A stretch of 64,000 nucleotides of DNA from Ornithodoros turicata (taxonomy: Eukaryota; Arthropoda; Arachnida; Ixodida; Argasidae): assembly GCF_037126465.1 (NCBI RefSeq), contig NC_088210.1, positions 21,477,511 through 21,541,510 of the forward strand. Direction: 5' to 3'. Each line of letters opens with the position of its first letter. Position 1 is the stretch's first letter. The translations under genes and the position numbers were made by a program. Below, piece after piece: positions 1-10,927 of the stretch. The notes below the pieces were generated by a model. It ran no database searches. It was not told the origin of the DNA and saw only the letters and a list, made by a program, of their open reading frames with translations.

Positions 1-2
1 GG

Positions 3-625
3 CAAATTGAATGTCATTCCCAGCGAATGACATTCGCACTGAATGACATTCGTTTCGTGTCGCACGATGAAGCCGAATGGCAATGCATGCGAATGGTATT
101 CGCCCAGCGAATGGGTTTGGGGAACTCATTCGTTTTTCCCTCTCGCATGGACTGCGTACCCTCGCAGTAGAGAGGAAGCAATAACGATAAACCGTTTGAA
201 GAAATGAAAGACGAATGAAAAGTTGCACTCCAATATTTTATCACGGATTTGATAACATTTGGTACGAAGGGGGGGGGGGGAAGAAGGCTAAGCACTGTTT
301 TTCGGATAACTATACCCTCGTTCCCGGTCGCCACGTTGCCAAGTGCGGTTCAGGTCGGCTTCGTAGTTATCTTTGCTTGTGGTACCAACTAAGTGCCGTC
401 CAAAACGCAACAATTTTGTGAAATAATCTAATGTTTCGCTATAGTTTAGAGAAAAAGCAGTAACTAATGTACCTGTATAATGCTTCGTACGTTCGGCCCT
501 GCTGTCCTCATCATCGACACTGACATCATTTGCGAATGACGTTCTGTTTCTTCGTGTAGCTCGATGCAAGACAAATGAATGCCATTCGGTGCGACTGTCA
601 TTCGCTGGGAATACCGTTCAGTTTG
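3..625. mobile_element. MITE-like DNA transposon with long terminal inverted repeats
   Basis: The left end (about 3-55, containing ATTCCCAGCGAATGACA) is repeated in reverse complement at about 573-625 with a handful of mismatches. Both ends are rich in the hexamer GAATG[AG]/[CT]CATTC. There is no transposase frame inside. The left end may extend beyond the window, so no target duplication can be read. Bases 247-281 hold a G-rich run. Confidence 0.6.
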
Positions 626-707
626 TCGTGTGACAGGGGTATTACAATACCTTGGTTTTCTTTTTGTAAAAACTTTTGGTTAGGATATTTTGCTGAAGGC
701 TGCAATA

Positions 708-890
708 CAGTCAAACTCCTTTACAACGAAACTCAGGGGACAGCAAAAAAAAAAAAAAAATTGCAGTAAAGGTATTTTCGTTAAAAAGGATGTCCATTAT
801 TGGACCTATAGGGCTCCGGCGGGACCACAAAAAAATTTGCTGTAACGGTATTTTCGTTAAAAACGTGTTCGCTATAAAGGAGTTTGACTG
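708..890. mobile_element. Pogo/Tigger-like MITE, 183 bp
   Basis: It begins CAGTCAAACTCCTTTACAAC and ends with the reverse complement of CAGTCAAACTCCTTTATAGC. It is flanked by TA on both sides (706-707, 891-892), as expected for Tc1/mariner/pogo insertions. The interior holds a run of A and a second inverted copy of AAAGGTATTTTCGTTAAAAA. No coding capacity. Confidence 0.75.
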
Positions 891-1417
891 TATACACACC
901 TCTGGATACACCTTCGATTATATTGCGGGATTTGCTCGTGCTGATCTCTATCAAAGTTGAATTGAGTTTGAATGTAAAAGTCTCATTGTAAAAAATATCT
1001 ACGTAAAAAGCGATCTCATTTACGTGTTGTTTGTCCTCTATAGTCTGAATTTCTTTAGCTGGAATTTTGCAAGTTTTACTTTTCAAGGAGTCTTTTTTTT
1101 TTTTTTTTTCTCGTACTCATGTATTTCTCCTGAGCCATGATTAAGTATATATACGTAATCGAGTAGTCAGGAGCGATCGTATCAGGATTACATCTCCGTA
1201 CTTTTCATTTTCTTCCTAATCGAACATCAATCAACTTTTCACAAGAGGCAGCGGCGAAGCGAGATTCCTAGAAATTTGGTACTGGGAACTCGCCGAGTTT
1301 CGGTCTCACCAATGAGGAGAGGGGACCATTTTTACATCTGTCATCCGAAGACCCCGTTCATGTTTCTGAGCATGCCCAAAAAGAACGGAAACGAAATACA
1401 TACAGTGGTGGTTCAAG

Positions 1418-1540
1418 TTTATTTTCAGCATACAAATAACATTTACGCTGACAGGCACTTGATTATCAAGAATGATAACTTATATTGGGCTCTGTATGAA
1501 TTCTGTGAACTATTTACAACATGGAGCGACAATTTTTATT
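1418..1540 (-). promoter_or_regulatory. Candidate polyadenylation signals of the HES-like gene
   Basis: Read on the minus strand, AATAAA occurs at 1540-1535 and again at 1423-1418, about 570 and 690 bases past the HES stop codon. Either would give a 3' UTR of ordinary length. AATAAA is common in AT-rich DNA, so this is only positional support. Confidence 0.3.
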
Positions 1541-1860
1541 TGAACTTTAAAAAAATTACACTATATACAAAAACTGGGCTCTTTGCGTTTTATCGCCGGT
1601 ACTTTGAAACAATGTCGTTTCACCTTGTAGGAATGTCTTAACATGAGGCATATTGAAGGCACACTGGTTAATTGAAGACAAGGCTGGTTAATGAGTGGTA
1701 TGTTAACGTGTCCAGAAATAGTGACCAGTAACATCATATACTGAACGAGTGCGAGCCTTATCACCAGAAGCCCTATGAAACATATGGCTGATATTGCCTG
1801 TTGTATATGCATATTAGCTAGAGATTGTAACAACAAACGTTGAAGACATGCTTCCAAACA

Positions 1861-1923
1861 GGTACGGTGGTGGTGGTGGTGGTGGTGGTGGTGGTGGTGG
1901 TGGTGGTGGTGGTAGTGGTAGTA
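1861..1923. repeat. (GGT)n microsatellite
   Basis: About 17 GGT units, then TAGTGGTAGTAG. It is the source of poly-Gly (plus) and poly-His (minus) translations, neither of which is a gene. Confidence 0.95.
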
Positions 1924-2111
1924 GTGCCGCAAGAGGTCGCCGTTGGCGGCCTCACATAGGTACGATGACATTCTGGAAGACAGTACCATATCCAATCGCG
2001 TCAGATCACCAGATCCAGTGGCACAAGTAAAAAAAAAATGTTCCACTCTTGTGGCTGAGAAAGTATTTGACGAGTTTCGCTTTGGCTTCGTTTCTGATTC
2101 CTATACACTGG

Positions 2112-5100
2112 CTACCAGGGCCTCCACACGGGGTCGCTGCCGAGCGCCGGTGCTCTTCGGATGACGCTGCAGATCTGACCTTCTAGCCTCATCTCGGCAA
2201 AGTCGTCGCTCGTGGACGCCGTGGAGTCCGTGTCGCTGTAGGGACTAGCAGGCATGCTGATGGTGGGCGAAGACGACGACGCAGACCGACTGCTGGTGGT
2301 CGCCAGGTTGAGCGGGCTGGTGGCCCTTACGTCCTGCTGGTCGTAGGAGCAGTAGGAGGCTTCTGTACGCGGCTCTGCTTTGACGGTGACGCGACTGGTA
2401 TCGACGGGTGGATCTGGTAGGCTGTCGGGTGTGGGGAAAGACGCCAAGCACGACGCCAGATGTCCCAGGAGGCGAGACCTTATGGAATCGTCTACTTGGA
2501 CGTCGGAGGCGAACCGCATTACTTCACGAGCGCATTCCGCGAAGCCGGCTTGGAAACGAGTCTCGAGCTCTTGAGTAGAGGCTGATGGGAGAAAAAAAAA
2601 AGAGAGACGGAAGTGTTACCGAAGGTGGATAGGGTTTACAACAGAGTCAACAATGTCCTAAAACTACGGTCTGGACACTCACTCGAAGCGCCGCATTTCT
2701 GCTGGACATTCCTAAGGTGCTTGACGGTCATTTCGAGGATGTCCGCTTTCTCAAGCTTGGCGTGCCTAGAGTTCTGTAATGAGACAAACAAGGTTGTTGA
2801 ACATCACACGCGGAAGCTGAACGAACAATTAACACGAACACATAATTAAACATCACCATTCACCAATGTCCAAGCAATGGTTTCAAAGGTAGCAGTTCAC
2901 GAAAAGTCCATGCAGGGCACGAACCTGCGCACCTCTGATTGCCGGTGTCACGCCGACATCACACACCTTGGTACGTTGACGAGAGCGCGGTGACGGCGTA
3001 GTGTAATTGGTAGCACACCTGACCGGCAACCCGAGAGGTGTGTGGGTTCGTGTCCCGCGACCAGCACTACGCTGAATTTGTCTTTGTTATAGTTAACTAA
3101 TTAGTTACACATCCTTCATTTAGCTATATTGCCTGCGTGCGACTCACAACAAACACGTGTAACAAACTTCCTAAAAACATAAAAATAAACTCATGTACAA
3201 TAAGAAATAAGCAAACTGCTTCCGGCGCCTCAGCCGCAGCTCCCCAAGTCACGATGTCTCACCGACACAGAAAGGAGATGACGTATCACTTGGCATTAAA
3301 CGCGCACAGTCTTGAATAGCGGTAAAGCGCGTCATAAAACAACATGGGCGCGTATACAAAACGCTCACGCTCAAGACAACCCATTCACCCGGACGTCTAC
3401 GCATGAACGACGGCACTCACCGTGGGAATAACAGCCACGCATACTCCTCCCTCAGTAAATATCTCGGCCGGCCACTCTGAAGACCGTATAGATCGTCTAT
3501 CACCGAAGACGAACATGCGGGCGCAACACAAAAAAAAGGGGGGAAGGGGTTAGGGTCCTGTGAGTCACGATCACTATGCCAGGCGTGCGGCCTTCTGGAT
3601 CAGGGAGCGCCATTCACAAAGACCGAAGCATCAATGGATTTGACTTACGCATCCAATGTTACGCGATGGTATAAAAAAATGTGGATGCCGATACTTGAAA
3701 AGGGTGAACGATCGCCCCGAGGTCGTAACCTGGGATGAACCCGTCTCCGAAGTGACCTTTGCTTTTAAGGAAGGCGGAGCTGGGATGTCCCGTCTAACAG
3801 GAGCGCGACAGATGCTTTAGATACATATCAATTTGTATAGGTTAGACGGTGAGACGTCTGGGAAGTGCGTATCGTCTTTTGGGGCGCGCATGATGTTCGA
3901 CGGGGCGAGGCGAATTTTTAATTGTCAATAATGAGTTGTGCTGTTTTAAGGGTTGTAAGCGGGAGAGGAACTACTGGTGTAGGGATACCAGAAGGATGCT
4001 GTCGATGAAAAGCACACAAGAAGGTCCTAAAGGTGGTGGTAATGGTGGTGGTGGTATACACGACTAACGTTGTGGAAGGATGTGGGTCCTGGGCCGACTT
4101 CTAAGGGACAAGGTGGTGGTGGTCGACCGCCAATGATAGTAAGACCTGACTTTTTTTTTTCTTCTTCTTCTTCTTTCGAGGATCTGACTTGCTGTTCATA
4201 CACATCACGAATTTTGAAGTAGCTGGTCTTTACTGCCGCCGAGACTAGCGTTTCGATTCTCTTTTCGTATCTAATCTGACACGTTGCTTAGCAGCAAACA
4301 TAATACCACTCGGCATCTATAGGTACGACGTACAAACGTGGGCGGTACCGGGAGAGACCAGGGGGCTTCCGGCGGTATAGTGTCCGCCGGAATAAATTTG
4401 TTTTCGTTGTAATAAAGTTGTTGTTGTTAGGTACGACGTGCGTATCGTTGGCCATTCCCACCCCAATACCTCTCTTCTGTTCGTCAAAAACGAGCAAGGA
4501 GCCGCTCGACAGCTTCTCGTCAAGGTCGACAAACATGGGAGCCACAGATAATGCTTCAGTCCTGCTTCCCCCGTTCCGGCGTCTACCTGAGGGCAGGACT
4601 ATCAGGCCGGCATCTCTGTCAAGTTCGTTTCCTCAGTGCGTTTAGTACGCAGGGCTTTCCATCATCCGCCATTAGGAGAGACGCGAGTGTATCGCCCAAA
4701 CAGCGGCCCCTAATGAGTTGGGGACTGTGAAAGAAGGGAGGGCCACTTCTGAGCCGGCCGCCGCTCAGGGTGCTTAAGAGATTTCTTTGTACATGAGTAC
4801 TCAAGGGTAGAAATGAATGGCGTTCCATAGACTTGTGGTTAGAAAGCGCGTGGACGTGTGCCTGGCGCGCGTTTGCAACGGAGGGGGGAGTCTCGAATAG
4901 CTGCTCGTCCATTGTGATCAATAGACAACAACAATACATCAACAACTAGGAACCCCTTGCAATTTCTCCTTCTTCAGACTCCGCACAACGAGTGAATGGA
5001 GACAGAGGTACATGAACGCCAACGTGTCTGCAGTCCGCCCCAACATGATCCCGTTGGCTCGCTGTTGGTGACGTTCCTAGGCTTCGTCATTGAACGGTAC

Positions 5101-8001
5101 TATTTAGACGGAAACCGTACCTATAGTCACCATCATCACATAGAGGCATTTAAGTTTGCCGCAGTTTGTTCCTTCCTGCGGCATTCGGAATCGGGAAATC
5201 GAGTCGTAAAACGCTTCGTGTTTCAAAGTAGCCCGACCTTCACGCTACGATCGTGACTGCTTGACAAGCGGACAGCATTGTGACACTCAAACGCTTCTCG
5301 TTACACCGACGCCGGCCACACTGTTATGTCCAAACAGTTCGCCACACGAAAGACAGATGATTGCTTCCTGTACTATTGAACGGCAAGCGGGCCATTGACC
5401 GTGCATCTCGTGGAAAGAGCAGCTACATCGAGACAAAGAGCAAGCGAGGAAACACAAACGACCCTTCCACGCGACTTCCAAGAAACCATTTTCATCTTAT
5501 TATGCGAGACAGTTTCCTCGCAGTTTTCAGAGAAAGCGGCTCGTTTTCTTCCGACGGCCGACACTCGAAACCCCCGTGCCATATGCGGGGCTGCACGCTC
5601 CCCAAATGTCTCAAGGACCAGCAATGTCTGGGAGTGTAAACCAATAAGCCGTCGGCTTTGCATCTCCGTAACGCAGCCGCCGAAAACACGTGTTGACAGG
5701 GCTTCCCTCTATATACCATGGTACCCCGCGGCAAATTAGGGTAGTTGCTACTGTAACTGATGGCTTTTCCGGATAGCCAAGTCGTTCGTCAGCGGTGCTC
5801 ATCAAGAAGAGGTCTATGTATCCTGGGAGACCCCCCCTTTTCTCGGTACGATGCTGCAGACAAGAAAATGCTCCTCTTACGCAAGGTGATGAATGGACAG
5901 GCTAACAAGTGATGCGAAGAATGAATTGCTTTTCTCCGTTCCGTTTATCGTCCTGTGATTCCTGGAAAACAAGCCACAGAACAGAATCCCCGTGGCGAGT
6001 GTCTGCAACCATTGGTTTACACGTTACCAATGGAGCCATGCCACTTCCAGACTCCTTTTACCGTATGCTGCTTACTACTGTTCCATCGACCTGTATCCGT
6101 AACACCTAGTACCTGATTGTTCGCACCGAGTGCGCGCCTTCAATGCGCACGAGAATCAACCCCTTGACAGCACGGGTCTTCTCCCCCTCTGCCAGTCAGC
6201 GGAAGCGACCCCGCTTACCACGACCTTTTGAAAACGGACTTCCCTTTGCCAGATTCAAACTGCCCGCCGCCGAAACCGTTGGCACGCGCACACCTGTCAT
6301 ACGTGCATTTTCTCCCAGCTGCCATAGTGGCCCGTGCGGTGGCGAGACGGAGCCACCTGCATCCGCAAATTATCTCACTTCCGCCTGGAAGTCGCACTTG
6401 GATTTCTTGAAGAGTCTTCTACAATCACCTTATGACATATGGGGAAAGTTTTTGTTTGTTTGTTTTTCTTTAGAGATTTGGGATTTACTGCTCCAGACAA
6501 AGCGACGCATCTCATCGTGCAACCTCTACAAGTTTATCCGACACCCTCATCGACACTGCTCAGAACCCCAGTAGTGCAATGCGGACAAACATAACGCAAT
6601 GTACACGTAACATGCTTATCTCGTTGTTATCACGTGGTTGACTCTTACCTGTGTTTCTTTCTGCGTTGTGCCATCCAGAAGAAGGCTCTTGAGTTGCGAG
6701 AGACTGTGGTTGATACGGGCCCTCCGCCGCTTCTCCATCAAGGGTTTGGAAGCCTGGTCAATGAACATAAAAAAAAAAACCTCATACAGCTCTCTGTCAT
6801 TGTGTACTTTTACTTGTTACACAGGCTTTTCTCATCGCTTGGCGTGTCCACTACCTTCCCCGCTATTTTATCTTATCAATGCTGCATATTCGGCAAGTCC
6901 AAAACGGTGGAATGCTTAATCAATGAACGCTATGTTTATGGTGGCCGGTATCAGCGCGTGTGTTCAGGTACCTTCGGCATACTTTCATTCCAGGTAGGCT
7001 TATTCCAAGCATGATCTCGCTACCAAAGTACCGGTACCAATCCCCACGTGCCTCACACGCGATAACGCGGACCCGCATGCGCCGCGCACGTGTTCAGATT
7101 CGTAGATAAGGGGGCAGCAGTCCGATTCCTTATCTCGCGAAGATCCTACCGAATCCCGAAGTGCACAAACAACACCTCTTTGTGGACACGTATCGCCACC
7201 CCCCTCCCCCTCCCCCCGATGTATACATAGTTGCCAGTGGACGATTATCAGTGAAGCCCAACTGATGCCGGAAGATATTGTCCGCATCACGCGATAGATA
7301 ACGCTGAGTCGGCTGTATGGAGACCTCTCAAAAAAGGCGGGGAAGCATGCGTCACGTATCGTGCGATGAGTTGATTGTTTCGACACGCCTCCGGGGAATG
7401 CTGTAGCGACGGCCACTGTATAGGCGCGATCACTGCTAGAGCATGATTGCTTTCTGCAAAGGGGCGTCTATAACGGGGGGGCTACAACAGACAACAGTAT
7501 TTCCCCTTTCAGTCCTTCTCCGAGCTACATTTCTTTTCTATAGGATTTTCTTCAAACAGGGAACATGCGCAACAGGTTGGAAATATTAACACCCTGGGCT
7601 CAAAATATATGACGTGAAGTCAAATACATATATTTGCATTGTGGGAACATAAAACACCTCAATTGCAAGCAACAGTGTGTAACACACGTGACATAAGTAG
7701 CACGACTTGTTTAAAGTGCGGTACGATTATGCTGAAATACTAAGTGTAAATTTACTCGGCGTGTGTTTGCGTAGGACCCATGTCGGAAAACATGTTCCTT
7801 CACTTTCAGCACCATTTCTTTTTTTCTCTTTTTTTTTCCGTTTGGTTACTCATGTTACGCAATATTGCTCACAAGCTATGCAACGAAAAGTGCTCTCTGA
7901 CGAACGAAACTTTGTGACAAATTTGAACTTACACGTCGGGTCTCTGCCCTGGACTGCTGATGAGCAAATCCGAAGCCTCTGTCGGTGGGTGGCATGGTCA
8001 T
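2112..8001 (-). CDS. HES1-like: Hairy/HES-family bHLH-Orange transcriptional repressor, 4 exons
   Basis: Exons on the minus strand are 8001-7933, 6753-6649, 2773-2683 and 2581-2112. Phases fit (0, 0, 1), giving about 244 residues and a TAG stop at 2114-2112. Exon 1 encodes a short leader starting MTMPPTDRG; a second Met lies two codons on. Exon 2 holds the basic region and helix 1 ([13 protein letters not shown], with the proline typical of the Hairy class). Exon 3 holds helix 2 ([19 protein letters not shown]). Exon 4 starts the Orange domain ([15 protein letters not shown]) and ends in WRPW, the Groucho/TLE-binding tetrapeptide. The intron before the basic region sits where vertebrate Hes1 has one. 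Family members are nuclear repressors that bind N-box/E-box DNA, often as Notch targets. The loop (DGTTQKETQ) differs from the common DALKKD type. Intron 2 is about 3.9 kb. Family assignment is firm; the exact orthologue (hairy, deadpan or HES1/4) is not settled. Exon 1 is the least certain exon, supported by its GTAAGT donor and matching phase. Confidence 0.88.
2885..3080. repeat. Two tRNA-like SINE heads facing each other
   Basis: At about 2995-3065 (plus) a tRNA-like segment has a B-box-like GGGTTCGTGTCCC and an A-box-like TGGTAGCACACCTGACC. At about 2905-2975 (minus) a related segment reads GGTGCGCAGGTTCGTGCCC. They sit in HES intron 2. Neither folds into an obvious intact tRNA, so they are read as tRNA-derived retroposons. 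Confidence 0.5.
3081..6648. other. Remainder of HES intron 2, no gene recognised
   Basis: About 3.5 kb with only chance-length frames on both strands (the longest is 143 codons, 6143-6574 plus). It holds short GGT repeats near 4034-4056, poly-T/CTT near 4150-4175, and the CSL-type site. I see no conserved coding segment. Confidence 0.6.
3421..3428 (+). promoter_or_regulatory. CGTGGGAA, CSL/Su(H)-type site in HES intron 2
   Basis: This 8-mer matches the YGTGRGAA consensus bound by the Notch effector CSL/Su(H). It lies inside intron 2 of the HES-like gene, a class often controlled by Notch. One match in several kilobases is expected by chance, so function is not shown. Confidence 0.2.
7640..7647 (+). 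promoter_or_regulatory. TGTGGGAA, CSL/Su(H)-type site in HES intron 1
   Basis: This is a second YGTGRGAA match, in intron 1 of the HES-like gene and about 350 bases downstream of the start codon in the gene's direction. Same caveat: short motif, no spacing partner seen. Confidence 0.2.
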
Positions 8002-8730
8002 GGTAATCCAAGAGAGCCAAAAGCGGGATGTGTCAGGCTCGCACGTGCTCCAGAGGCACACTGCACGCTGCCATCAATAGTCTTTCAAAGCCCTCACGCA
8101 CACGATGACCTTGACGCGCCAATCTCCTCCCACTTTTTGCCTCGCGCTTGCTCCCATAGGCCTGTTGCGCTCAAGTTTGCCCGGCGACGCGAGCGCCAAT
8201 CGGGACCCAAGCGGGAGCGGGAGCAGTGACTGGCCCGCACAGCCAGGCAGCCAAGCATGTATCGTGGTTAAATATGCCGCCTTTCAGATCGCCAGCGCAC
8301 GGCAAACCACAACACAAGTCGGGCACACAGTATTGTTGTGTCGTTGGCTACCATAACAGATTCCAAAACGTCAAAAATAAGGTTTTATCGCTTCCTCGGA
8401 AACCCTTGGGAGACAGAAAGGCGGAAAGCGTAAAAACGCCGCGAAGTTTCTGCTCTGCATTCCACCTGGAGATAATGTAGAGTTATACCCAAACAACTTG
8501 CGGTAGAAATTTACTTGGATATATTATTATTATTATATTATTGGATTCTTATTATTATTATATCACAAAGTTTGCCAAACAGTTAGTACTTTATATGCAA
8601 ATTAGAGGGAAATATGAAAGGCTTACTGTGGGCATCGACTCCCGCCGGTTCTTCTTCTTACTGCTATGTTCGAGGGTCTTTGTGCAGTGTGATGTTTACT
8701 TAAATAAAAGCAATGACCTTACTTACTTAC

Positions 8731-9858
8731 GTTCTTCAAGAGACCCGCTATGAAGCTACCCCGTGGCATTTTTGTTGGAATGCTATAATGGAACACCGTG
8801 CGTGTCGCTCTCATGACCTTTCGGAGATCAAATAGATTCTCCGTTTGCTCTCCCGTTACCACATTGTCGAAAATGCCGTTCAGAACCTCTTTCCAGTCCC
8901 ACTGTAAGGCTCCCCTCTGTTCAGACTCAAGGACCTCAGCGAGTGGACAAACTATGTCTGGGTACGCGTGAATGATATCACCAGGCGGTTTTCTTTTTGC
9001 AGCGGGAGACATTTGGTTGATATACCTACATTACACAAACAAGGAGAAATATATCAGATGCAAGCTGTTTATTACCAAGAGCAATAAAGCATTGTTTTGA
9101 GGCAACGTACTAGGTACACGGTACAATACTGGTTGATGAAACATATAAAATGCGGAAGAATAACAGAATAGCCAACGATCAACGATGCAGCAGGGTACAG
9201 CAGCAGCGTTCAGTAGAGAAAGATCATTGGCAAATGATCAACGATGCAGCAGAGATGACTGTAGCCTCATCAGCTCTAAAAATACAATATGAAAGGTCTG
9301 CATCCGAGCTCCTGCCTAAAGGAAAGCACATTGTCCACATTATACATACGTACTCGGAAATAAATCGGCGATACCCTTTGTCATGTCACGCCTGCGGCTT
9401 TGAGCTTGGCTTGCCTCTCTTTTGTTGTTGCCCGTACATGTGGCGTCTTCTTCCTTGTTCAGGTAGCAGCAGACTGCTGCCGCGTGCTTACATTTTCCCG
9501 CAATTCCCGCTTTACAGGTACACGGCGCAACATAAACTGTCACGAGCACTTGGACACCTGTGATGGAGAGGTACCGAAATTGAGTTAAATCAGCTTTCAG
9601 TGCGGGTAAAATGTGCATTCAATGTTTTTCTGATCAGGTATATCATTTTGATGTACAGTTGACAAATATTACGTACGATCACGCCGACTCACCTCGAACC
9701 GGACGCTATAAACCACGCTGTCCTTCACTTCTTCAGAAATGCATTAACGACGATTTCGTTACCGTCCGATGCTTGGTCGACGCCGAAAACATTGACTAGT
9801 AACTTGCCCAATCGTCAATGACCTCCAGCTTTTCAAACCCACGCAAGATGCGATACAT
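8731..9858 (-). pseudogene. SWIM-type zinc-finger protein gene, frameshifted, partial
   Basis: Three exon blocks are seen on the minus strand. Block 1 (9858-9693) starts ATG, reads MYRILRGFEKLEVIDDWASY, hits a stop at 9798-9796, continues one frame over (LVNVFGVDQASDGNEIVVNA), shifts again to VKDSVVYSVRFE, and ends at a GTGAGT donor. Block 2 (9557-9350) carries the SWIM motif CxCx7CxH (CTCKAGIAGKCKH) and ends before a GTATGT donor. Block 3 (9025-8731) begins YINQMSPAAKRKPPGD and ends before GTAAGT. The block 2 to 3 junction is in phase; entry into block 2 from block 1 needs one more shift. SWIM domains bind DNA or protein and occur in both cellular proteins and transposases; the role here is unknown. 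Three shifts suggest a pseudogene or indel errors in the assembly. An open continuation at 8476-8399 (acceptor CAG, about 26 codons, then TAA) is possible but weak. Confidence 0.62.
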
Positions 9859-10634
9859 TGCTTGCTTGCGCCAGAGCGAAACCCGCGAAACCGAAACACT
9901 CTTGTGCGGACCATTGTTTCGATTTGCTTCCACATGCGGCGCTGTCGTCCGCTGATCGCAACGCCGCCTGGCCGAGAGCTACAGGCCCATTGGTCACTCC
10001 CTCGCCGTCGGGACCTCGTGCTCGCGAGGTGCTGTTTTTGGTTTCGGTTTTCTTTTCTGTTCTGCATCGTCTGCTGCCGTGCGCGTGCCGTCAAAGTGAA
10101 CCTCTTCATGGAAGGAGAAAAAAAAAAAAGAAAAGCTAAAATGGCCGCGCCTCTCGGGCGATAGCTGGGGCGACGGTAGTTTCCTGAACGGGAGGGAAGG
10201 TTGTTCTTTTGTTGCCTGGCATTTAGTTGGTTTGAGTTGGGTACTAGCTTCTTCAGTCGCCACACTGAAACTGCAGATTAGGCTCGCTCTTTGAGAAGCC
10301 GCTCTGTGCGAAAACAAGATAAAGAAAGGACTGTTCTCAACGTGGAAGGTATATCCTGTCGCTCTTTTTTTTTTTTTTTTTTCAACGACACACTGTATGA
10401 GAACTTTTCCAGCAAAGCCTACTGTTCGTATTACTTTGGAAAACCACACAGAAACTAAAAAAAAAAAACATTTTCAGAAAAAAATTGTCACATGTATCAA
10501 TAATTTGCAAGTTGCTAATAATATCACGGTTCGTAACAGTATCGCATGAACCGTACCGTACAGTGTTAGAAACAGCAGTGTATTTAAGCTACGTGAGCAC
10601 GGTGGAAACCTCGTGCCATGTGTTAGACGCTGTC
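9859..10634. other. Upstream of the SWIM gene: CpG-rich stretch, no gene recognised
   Basis: The part from about 9880 to 10180 is rich in CpG and could include the promoter of the minus-strand SWIM gene. Poly-T and poly-A runs follow (10119-10129, 10365-10382, 10457-10468). Frames here look like low-complexity artefacts. Confidence 0.35.
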
Positions 10635-10927
10635 CTTTTTTTTTAACTTCCGCGTAAGCGCCGTGAAGCAACTGGGGCTATGAGCGGCGTACAGAAGTGA
10701 ACAGTTGGAGAGAGGACAGCAGGAATGAGTGGGGGACAGAGGGGTTAGTATGCGTCCCGGGCCGACTTCAGGGGGAACTGTGCCGACATTCATCTGGAAA
10801 GTCTTCGGAAAACCCAGGGAAAACCTCAGACAGCACAGCCGGCGACAGGCCTTCGAACCCGTGTCACCTCCCAGTCTCTGCGTGGAAAGCGATCATCGCG
10901 CCTAACCACTATGCCACGGGAGCTGGT
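10635..10927 (-). repeat. tRNA-headed SINE, near-full copy
   Basis: Read on the minus strand it runs from a tRNA-like head (CCCGTGGCATAGTGGTTAGG, then a B box near GGGTTCGAAGGCC) through a body with CGGCACAGTTCCCCCTGAAG and GTCCTCTCTCCAACTG to an A-rich tail. Three related copies are listed at 25270, 34205 and 34525. No target duplication was worked out. Confidence 0.65.

Larger units (their letters stand above)
894..2111. other. HES 3' flank and UTR; (GGT)n microsatellite
   Basis: No gene is recognised apart from the probable HES 3' UTR (minus strand, about 1400-2111). A GGT/GTG microsatellite runs at 1861-1923 and makes spurious poly-Gly and poly-His frames. Poly-T lies at 1093-1110. A 121-codon plus frame at 1276-1641 has no recognisable feature. 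Confidence 0.5.

Noticed and set aside
1561..2046. 161-codon minus frame with a poly-His run
   Set aside because: The His run is the translated (GGT)n microsatellite, and the rest shows no domain.
2995..3065. Possible tRNA gene
   Set aside because: Box A and B words exist, but arms do not pair well and a SINE-type tail follows.
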